DNA of 64,000 nucleotides. Source: Enoplolaimus lenunculus. Lineage: Eukaryota > Nematoda > Enoplea > Enoplida > Thoracostomopsidae. The DNA lies in contig JASANG010003798.1 in NCBI GenBank assembly GCA_030248215.1, positions 1 through 64,000 of the forward strand, in the 5' to 3' direction. The notes beneath the pieces are model-generated. The model had not been told where the DNA came from, made no database searches, and saw only the letters and a program-made list of their open reading frames with translations. The translations under genes and the position numbers were made by a program. Positions 57,465-64,000 of this stretch are shown piece by piece. The number at the start of each line of letters is the position of its first letter. The stretch's first letter is position 1.

Positions 57465-60122
57465 ATGAAAGCAGTTGTACAACGTGTGTTTAGTGCCTCT
57501 GTTTCTGGTGAGTTTTCTGGCATTGAAGTAAAGGTGTGTGCTCTGAAACGGCTTTGGTCGAAAGTGTATATGGTAGTAGGTTGTAAACGGATAGTAAAAA
57601 TAAGAGAAACGGATAGTGAACAGAATAAACTAAAACGGAAAACGGATATTGAAGTATATAGAAAAGCCTCAAAGATGTTTTATTTTTCCGCCAGCACAAT
57701 TGAATGGTGCAAATATTCGCCGGGCTTTGTAAAATTTTAAACAAAATATGGCGGATGTACCGAAAGTTTCATGATTTTGACCGAATTTCGTAATTTTTAT
57801 TTCATTTCAAACAATTGCAACATATCTGTGCTGAAAGATTGCAAGATATATGTTGTTTATTAACTAATTTTAAGCGTAAAACTAACCTCATTTCCGGTAT
57901 TACTATAACGGAAACGCGCACCGATTTTTACCAGAAATGGAAACGGATATCCATCCGGTTATGCCCTGGAATATGGTCTTTTATAGAAATTTAATAAACA
58001 GCGGTTTATTTTATACATATCGACGCGTCAGTTTTTGACAAGGGCAAAATCAACTTAGGATATACAATTTTTCGCAAATGCTGAAAAGTGTACTTTTAGC
58101 GAAAGATGCTCTGGTCGACCCTACGTTTACCAAGTCGAAGCATTTAACTTATTTTGTTTCAGTTGACTCAGAACTGATTAGCAGCATTGGTCGAGGACTG
58201 TGTGTATTAATTGGTATTGCAAGAACGGATAGTGATGGTGATATCGAATATATGTAAGTGACACATTATTTTGTTTTATATATCAATTTTGTTTTATACA
58301 ATGCATTTTTGCAAATTAAATCGGCTCATGTGAAATATAGAGGCTTGTGCACTAGAAGACAGGGAAACTGTGGGCCTCAGAGACTGGGAAAGGTAAGCTT
58401 AAGGTTAGGTTTAGGCTTAGGTACATTGTTATGCTTAGTAGACAGGCCCTTATTGTTTACATTGGCCAATAAATCAGTCATCGTTCTTATTTGGGCCACT
58501 AGTGCAGTAACCGAGCGCTAATTGTAATTTTTTTCTACAGACAATAATATTTGGGTGCGTTTCAGGGTTCGTAAGATACTCAATACTCGACTGTTCGAAA
58601 GCGACTCCGGAAAGCGATGGGACAAAAGCGTTCAAGCGTTGAATCTAGAGATTTTGTGCGTGAGCCAGGTAAGATTTTTTAAGCAAAATTAAAACTTGAA
58701 GTTGAGCTTTGAGGTATATTTGCATGGGTCGGATTAACATATTTTAATGTAAAATTTACACGATGATGTCGACTAAATGTTTTGACAATTCAAAACAGCA
58801 CTGAACTGTGTAACGCTATTTAATATAGCCTTCCTACCGATTTGCAATTTTAGTTACGTTGCCTGATCTGAGGCATGGACTCGCAGCTCTGCTTCAATAT
58901 TATATTAGTTTTGACTGGTAGTAAATTCATGGCATATTTTTTCGTCTATTTTTGGTTTATAGTTCACACTGTATTGTACACTAAAAGGCAATAAACCTGA
59001 TTATCACTTATCGATGAATTCGTCAGAGGCGCCGCAGTTTTACGACAAATTCATCGAATGTTTACGGAAACAGTATAAACCTGAACTTGTTAAAGGTAAA
59101 AATATGAACCAGCCAGCCAGCACTGGCTATACAGCAGTCACTACCGTAAACCTGTTTGGGAAGCTTCGAGCGGAACTCGTATTCTTAAATGTGTGTAACA
59201 GCTATCACCAGTTCGTCGTGACATATAGGTTTTGTAATGTTTCGAATCAGTGAATGGTAAAGTTTACAATTCAGGTGATTTTTCGTGATTGATTTGCCGT
59301 ACTTTTGTACTGACTTTGAGGTGCGCAGTTGCAGGCGTTGGTCAGTTTGAAAACCTATCGCTATCGGGTGATAGGTTGTATAGGCATTTGAGACTGTGGG
59401 CCCTAGTCAACGTTCAATGGTTTTTGTTAGTAAACTTTGAGGTTGCAGAATGCAAGCTACAAAATTTTACGAATCGTTATGATTCTCATTTATCGTAGAA
59501 CGCTTGTTTCAAAAACCAACCTATTACGGATGCTACAATGTTTTTGACAGTAAAAAGCCCTCTGGTAAACCTCCGTTTAATCCGATATATTGGGGGCAAC
59601 AATATCAAATGTAAGCAACAAGAATATCCCCCATGTCAACTATAAGGGCCTGCCGACTAAGCTTAAGCGTAACCTAAAGTCTGAGTCTAAGCGTACGTCT
59701 AAAAATAAGCTTAAACCTACTACATAAGCCTACACTACACATCCCAGTCTTTGAACCTCCCAGTTTTTGAAGTTCGCCTGTCTCGCAGTGGTTCCACTAG
59801 CCGCAGGAATGATCATACAAAATAGTTATAGTAGTAAAGAATTTCGAGATTTGGCCAAAATAGTTGTTAAAATCAATTTGTTGATCTGGTGTTTGATTTT
59901 TTGACTCACACGTGTTGCGCGTTTGTTTGTTTGAAAACCTATCGCTATTTTTGTGTTATTGTTTTAGATGGTAAGTTCGGTGCATATATGAGTGTGAATA
60001 TTGTAAATGATGGCCCTGTTACAATTACACTAGACTCGGACCGGTCCGGTGGAGCGAATCAGCTAATCGCAGACGAGAAAAACGAAAAAGTGACGTCAGC
60101 TGAAAATGATGATGTATCTTAG
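57465..60122 (+). CDS. DTD1: D-aminoacyl-tRNA deacylase 1, complete, five exons
   Basis: Exons 57465-57507, 58163-58253, 58566-58668, 58963-59095 and 59968-60122 join at GT-AG sites in phases 1, 2, 0 and 1, giving 174 residues. The enzyme hydrolyses D-amino acids, and glycine mischarged on tRNA-Ala, from tRNA in the cytosol. The protein begins MKAVVQRVFSASVS as in DTD1, has SSIGRGLCVLIGI, the catalytic-pocket motif CVSQFTLYCTLKGNKPD, and the Gly-cis-Pro motif in VNDGPVTI (residues of about 139-146). The C-terminus is shorter than in mammals (209) and ends in a polar tail. Introns 1 and 2 hold a short MITE (57577-57968) and a ttaggcttagg motif (58392-58432). All key motifs are intact, so it looks functional. 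Confidence 0.95.
57577..57968. mobile_element. Short MITE in DTD1 intron 1
   Basis: The left end ggttgtaaacggatag and right end atccggttatgccctg are imperfect inverses. Interior words (ataactaacctcatttccgg, gaaacggatatcc) match the copy at 36470-36819. Intronic, no effect on coding. Confidence 0.55.
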
Positions 60123-60529
60123 TGATTTAAGTTATATTTAGTAAAATGTTGAAGTATCATTGGCTATTCGAAATTTGTTTTTAGTAATTGCATAAGGAGC
60201 ACTTAGATGAGACGTGTCAGTGGGTAAAGATTTTTGTACCCGAACTGCGCTTTATTCGCGGCAATTTTATTTTTTACCCTTGGTATACCCGCACACAAGT
60301 TTTCCTTACACATCCGCCTTTACACGCCCTTACTTTCTTCTGCGTTTATTGCAATTCTGTAATTTTACAGTTCACTGATGTTACTCGATACTTATTTTTC
60401 ACTCATACGTAAAACGGTTTGAAATTCAAGTTTTTCTACGTTATCTGGTTTCAAGTTTCTTATAAAAAATTTTGGGTGGGTAAAGATTAACAAATTTTCA
60501 CCCGCACTTTGGAATTAATTATCCACGAA

Positions 60530-60895
60530 CAGGGTACAACCGGAGGTGAAACATACCGGAGCTTAAGCTAGAGGTCAACAAATTTGCCGGAGCCGAAGGT
60601 GAAACCAGAGGTGGGGCGAAATTAGGTAATTAAAATGATGTTTAATTTCCTAATTTTACCAAATATCTGTCAGGTGTTGTTGAATCTTTTCGCGTTGCGC
60701 TTACTTTTTACGAAACCTCGGTAATTTTGCCTGAAAAAGAACCAAAACTTAAAATGAAACGCACCAAACAAATAATTTTTGTAAAAATGTGGAAAATTTC
60801 TTTACCGAAATTGCCGAAACCTCCGGCGGATTTTCTACCGGAGTTGGAGGTGGATTTTCTGCCACAGCCGTTGGCAGACCTCCGATTGCACCCTG
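60530..60895. mobile_element. Short hAT-like element downstream of DTD1
   Basis: The left end cagggtacaaccggaggtg and right end cctccgattgcaccctg are near inverses. About 366 bp, with taccggagc and ctccggcgg words at the ends and an AT-rich middle. No matching 8-bp flanks, so probably old. An open frame across it is a by-product. Confidence 0.65.
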
Positions 60896-61980
60896 CCCGC
60901 GGCTATACCCGCGTCCGAATTTTCTTACCCGTCTCGTGTTTACCCGCGGGTCCCGCAGGTAGCACGCAACTGTGACTGAGATATACTATAAGGACTCTCA
61001 ATACCAACTGTAATTATAGCTTGCTGTTTATGCGGACCGCATATGAAGAATTGTTTTATTTGCAAAAATTGCATTAAATTTTGCTTGAGCTGAGTCTTTA
61101 GTCTTCTCCTTACGCTCGGCTTAGGCTTAAGCTTAACAATATGCTTATACTGGCAAGACGGGGTTCAGCCCTCTGGAAGAATTTTAGCCCCCCCCATAAA
61201 ATTGTCAACCTTGCATTAAGTCATAAAAAATCCATGTATGCCCCTTGCTGAAAACTGTTTAGCCAACAAGCAAAGTGAGCTGGCTATGTTACTGCCGTAC
61301 ACGTACACTGACCAAAGTTTGGAGTGAATAAAGTGTCTTTAGATTCGGAGTATTTATAGTGCTACCCGAACACAGTAACGATGTGCGCTGTCCTTCAGTT
61401 GCACAAACATATTACGGTTTCTGAATGAAATATGATACTCGAATAAACGTTTATAGACGTTCGGGAAGCAGGCGACTCGGTATAGGCATTGAACGAATAT
61501 GGGTGTAGATTGAATTTTGCCGTATAGGAAGTGAGGCACTGTCCAATATTCAACAGATCAAGGTGCAACCGCAGGAGGAAATATTTGATTTTTATAAAGT
61601 GTTTATGAACTTATAAATTTGAAATATGTGTATTGCAATGATAAGTTTAATTAAAGCCGAACTTTAACGGCCAAATATTGCGCAAACCCTTGTACTTTTC
61701 GTACGTCTAACAATTGGAGGCGAACGTCGGATAGCACAGTGATTTAAAATCAGTATTGGTTTGCTCAACGGTGTTTACTGTTTAACAAAACTCCCATCTC
61801 CATTTAGTTAACGGTCAACGTACAAGCTGAAAATGACAGCTACAGATTTCAAAATTTGCAAAGTAAGCTCTTAACTGCGAAAAATGCTAACTTTCGAAGC
61901 TCGTCGTTCAGTAGGTTCACAATGTCAGATCACCAACTGGTAATAGGTGCCACACACATTGGAGAATATATAAAGTTTTA
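60896..61980. other. Spacer between DTD1 and the right-edge gene
   Basis: No gene is recognised. A copy of the cttaggcttaagcttaac motif is at about 61107-61140. It may contain the 3' UTR of the minus-strand gene that follows. Confidence 0.3.
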
Positions 61981-64000
61981 CTAATTAACGTGGCAACCAA
62001 AATACTTGATCGATTCGTAAAACTGGTTTAATCCGCTCAGTGTACACTGCATTTCAATTTCCGGATTTACACAATGCCAAAACCGTTGCATTCCATCACA
62101 CTTATGAATTTGATTATCTTCGTTCTGTTTCCAGCGGCGCGTACCAAATAATTCATTCTCGTTCCATTTCGTATGCTTCAAGCCAGAATCGAACCCGGGC
62201 CGCTCGCGTGAAAGGTAGCGGTGACACCCACTCGACCGTTGAATCACACCAGCAATACAATCGAACGACCAAAAGAACTGATGTGCTTCGCCACACGCGT
62301 ATCCAAGCCACGAATCAAGGCGTCTCAATGTGGAATGGCCACGGCAACGAAAAAATACATCAAAACTACAATCCAACCACGATGATGCGTACATATCACA
62401 CAACTCAAGCAGCTGGCGACCAGACAGAAAATACAAAGGAAATTGAACGCGTCTTAGCAATGAAGAACGAGTGTTGCTAGGCAACCGACGATGCCGTGTG
62501 GTTGCCAAGGAAAACGACGATTGATCTTGGTTCAATGACGGATCATTACCAGGCAACTGCGGCGAAGACCTATAGTTGCTAGTCAACTGCGAAGAACGAT
62601 CGTTCCCTAATAACAACGAAGAATGGCCGTTGCTAGGCAATCGACGTTGTTTCGTTGCCAAGGATGATGCGTCGTGGTATATTGATGATCGGTTTCCACG
62701 ACGGTGTTTGCCAGACTTTCTACGGGATTTTGTATTTTGAATGCCGTATTCGCTACTATTGTTGTACGCGTGCATCACTAGTTTGCCGAGACGTTCGAAG
62801 ACTTCGCCAGAAAATCGTGGGATATTCGGCAGGATTTTTACATCTTTCTGTAGCAGTATCGAACGTTTTAGTCGTTTCCCACGACGGCCCTTACCTCTGA
62901 TTGGTCCCCATTGCCAGTGGGTGGTTGCACCGTTTGATAACGGGATCACATCCAAATCACCATTTTTCTGGATATATGATTGCTTATTTTGGTGTCTTTT
63001 CTGCGGTTGCCATGCAACAAGACGATCCATCTGTGGTCTCCTAGCAACAGAATGATCAATCTTGGTAGGCTCAATAAGTTTTCGAAATTGCAGGTTGGTA
63101 TCAAAATCATTCTTGATTTGTGATTGCTGAATTTCGTCCCATTTTATTTGCAAGGGTAGGAGACATTGGTCAAGACGTAGGATATCATCTAATGAACATC
63201 GGCGTACAACTGCATAGAATGGTTCTATGGGCCGGAATAGCATAGAATGAGGGCCTGCGGTTCGGGAGTCTAAGAAACGTGATGCCAGATGCGGGCTAGA
63301 TTTTAAGGTAGGCTCAAAATTTGGTTCGTTATTAGGATGAATAAGAGGGTGAAACGCTATTTCGGGCAAACTTTCGAGTGAATTTGTGTTCGATGTGGGC
63401 AAAAATGTAACATTTTGCAGTTCTTGCCGTTCGTTGAATATTCTATCTTCGTGTTTGTTTGCACCAAGTCGAGATGGTAGGTAAAGGTTAGCTTTAGGCT
63501 GTTTGCTAGTTTTCACCACTGTTTGTTCTTCGTTTCTAACTACTGGTGAAGCTTTGATGTTCAGGGAAATTGCCGTACTTTCAGGAACCAAGTTTTCTGG
63601 TGTAATTTTGTTAGGTATATTTCCAACGTTAGCGTGGACTGCTTGTATTTTGCTAGGTGAGTCACTGATGTTGATACTAATATTGGTTTTAGTTGAGAGT
63701 GACTGATTTCCAGTTGTTTCCATCGAAATCTTGCGGTTGTCAATTTGAAACGCTCTTAGCACAGCAGCGACCTTGTTTTCCAGCTCGTTCATTTCATTGT
63801 TTTCATTGTTTTCTTCAATGTCATTGTCGGCATTTTCCTTTGTCTTCATTTTTATTTTTTCCTCAGCTTTATCATTGGAATTTTCCCCTCTTTTAATTGT
63901 TTTGGCATCGATTTCATTGTTGAGATTGTTGAGATATGCCGTTTCCGGCTTCTTTGTAGTTGTTCTTCGATAAATTTTTCGTGTTGCTGTTATCCACCTT
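61981..64000 (-). CDS. Long open exon of an unrecognised gene (continues off the right edge)
   Basis: A single minus-strand frame is open from the window edge to a TAG/TAA-type stop at 61981, at least 672 codons. Its N-terminal part is charged and Asn/Glu-rich (NDIEENNENNEMNELENK), the middle is polar with a short conserved-looking stretch (SLDDILRLDQCLLPLQIKWD) and a basic block (RGKGRRGKRLKR). After about codon 390 from the first ATG (63849) comes a degenerate repeat of RRLPSN.RSSLL-type words. The last 150 residues include a tRNA-like insert. I recognise no family. The first two thirds look like a host protein. The repeat-rich end may be non-coding sequence that happens to be open, or an exonised repeat. 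Confidence 0.5.
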   Translation of the reverse strand, partial: RWITATRKIYRRTTTKKPETAYLNNLNNEIDAKTIKRGENSNDKAEEKIKMKTKENADNDIEENNENNEMNELENKVAAVLRAFQIDNRKISMETTGNQSLSTKTNISINISDSPSKIQAVHANVGNIPNKITPENLVPESTAISLNIKASPVVRNEEQTVVKTSKQPKANLYLPSRLGANKHEDRIFNERQELQNVTFLPTSNTNSLESLPEIAFHPLIHPNNEPNFEPTLKSSPHLASRFLDSRTAGPHSMLFRPIEPFYAVVRRCSLDDILRLDQCLLPLQIKWDEIQQSQIKNDFDTNLQFRKLIEPTKIDHSVARRPQMDRLVAWQPQKRHQNKQSYIQKNGDLDVIPLSNGATTHWQWGPIRGKGRRGKRLKRSILLQKDVKILPNIPRFSGEVFERLGKLVMHAYNNSSEYGIQNTKSRRKSGKHRRGNRSSIYHDASSLATKQRRLPSNGHSSLLLGNDRSSQLTSNYRSSPQLPGNDPSLNQDQSSFSLATTRHRRLPSNTRSSLLRRVQFPLYFLSGRQLLELCDMYASSWLDCSFDVFFRCRGHSTLRRLDSWLGYACGEAHQFFWSFDCIAGVIQRSSGCHRYLSRERPGFDSGLKHTKWNENELFGTRRWKQNEDNQIHKCDGMQRFWHCVNPEIEMQCTLSGLNQFYESIKYFGCHVN
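62175..62255 (-). repeat. tRNA-Ser-like SINE head inside the open exon
   Basis: The reverse complement has ggtcgagtgggtgtcaccgc (A-box-like) and ggcccgggttcgattctgg (perfect B-box) at tRNA spacing, but no full cloverleaf. It contributes residues such as SRERPGFDSG to the overlapping frame. Confidence 0.5.
62473..63018. promoter_or_regulatory. Cluster of X-box-like palindromes (RFX-type)
   Basis: gttgctaggcaac at 62473-62485, attaccaggcaac at 62545-62557, gttgctagtcaac at 62575-62587, gttgctaggcaat at 62629-62641 and gttgccatgcaac at 63006-63018 fit or nearly fit the RFX-binding X-box pattern GTNRCC-N(0-3)-RGYAAC. Spacing is irregular. They overlap the open minus-strand exon, so they may simply be a repeated coding or satellite word. 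Binding is not shown by the sequence. Confidence 0.4.

Noticed and set aside
62040-62480. 146-codon plus-strand frame
   Set aside because: It is the shadow of the longer minus-strand frame and contains the tRNA-like repeat.

Overview
This window is animal (metazoan) nuclear DNA. Five lines of evidence support that: genes split by GT-AG introns, a liprin-alpha first exon, intron-rich orthologues of BDH1, SYNJ2BP and DTD1, tRNA-derived SINEs, and many small inverted-repeat transposons. The lineage is not fixed by the sequence. A lophotrochozoan or flatworm-like invertebrate with an AT-rich, repeat-dense genome fits, but that is inference.

Host genes, left to right. (1) Minus strand, 10108-10326: the first coding exon of a liprin-alpha gene, which runs off the left edge. 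(2) Minus strand, 16289-20719: a complete seven-exon short-chain dehydrogenase of the BDH1/SDR9C type, whose first exon is present twice in tandem. (3) Plus strand, 40691-43990: a complete four-exon SYNJ2BP/OMP25-like gene, with one PDZ domain and a C-terminal tail anchor. Two or three further phase-0 open exons downstream (47880-48092, 53996-54775, weakly 46513-46713) could be alternative tails. (4) Plus strand, 57465-60122: a complete five-exon DTD1, D-aminoacyl-tRNA deacylase. (5) Minus strand, 61981-64000: a long open exon of an unrecognised gene, open to the right edge, carrying a cluster of X-box-like palindromes and a tRNA-like insert. The genes are unrelated in function and there is no sign of coordinated transcription.

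Mobile and repeated DNA fills most of the rest. At 1-2520 is a foldback element with arms of about 550-690 bp. From about 3.5 to 10.9 kb lie nested short elements with CAGGG... ends, one with a perfect 8-bp target duplication (hAT-like). From 12.8 to 13.1 kb and 21.9 to 25.2 kb are tRNA-derived SINE pieces, including a head-to-tail array. At 25.2-25.6 kb is a LINE reverse-transcriptase piece. At 27.2-30.1 kb is a broken Pao/BEL retroelement. At 30.7-32.0 kb is a mariner-like transposon with both ends and TA duplications. From 30 to 40.5 kb are copies of an inverted-repeat element packed with minisatellite units of about 75 bp. Further short elements lie in the 44-61 kb introns and spacers.

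I found no CRISPR array, no bacterial-type operon and no clearly new molecular system. The strongest leads are the duplicated BDH1-like first exon next to an inverted-repeat transposon, the possible tail-swapping PDZ locus with a duplication-born upstream ORF, the tandem SINE array, and the X-box cluster inside a coding exon. Exon boundaries were read by eye from splice signals and phase; no search or alignment was run.
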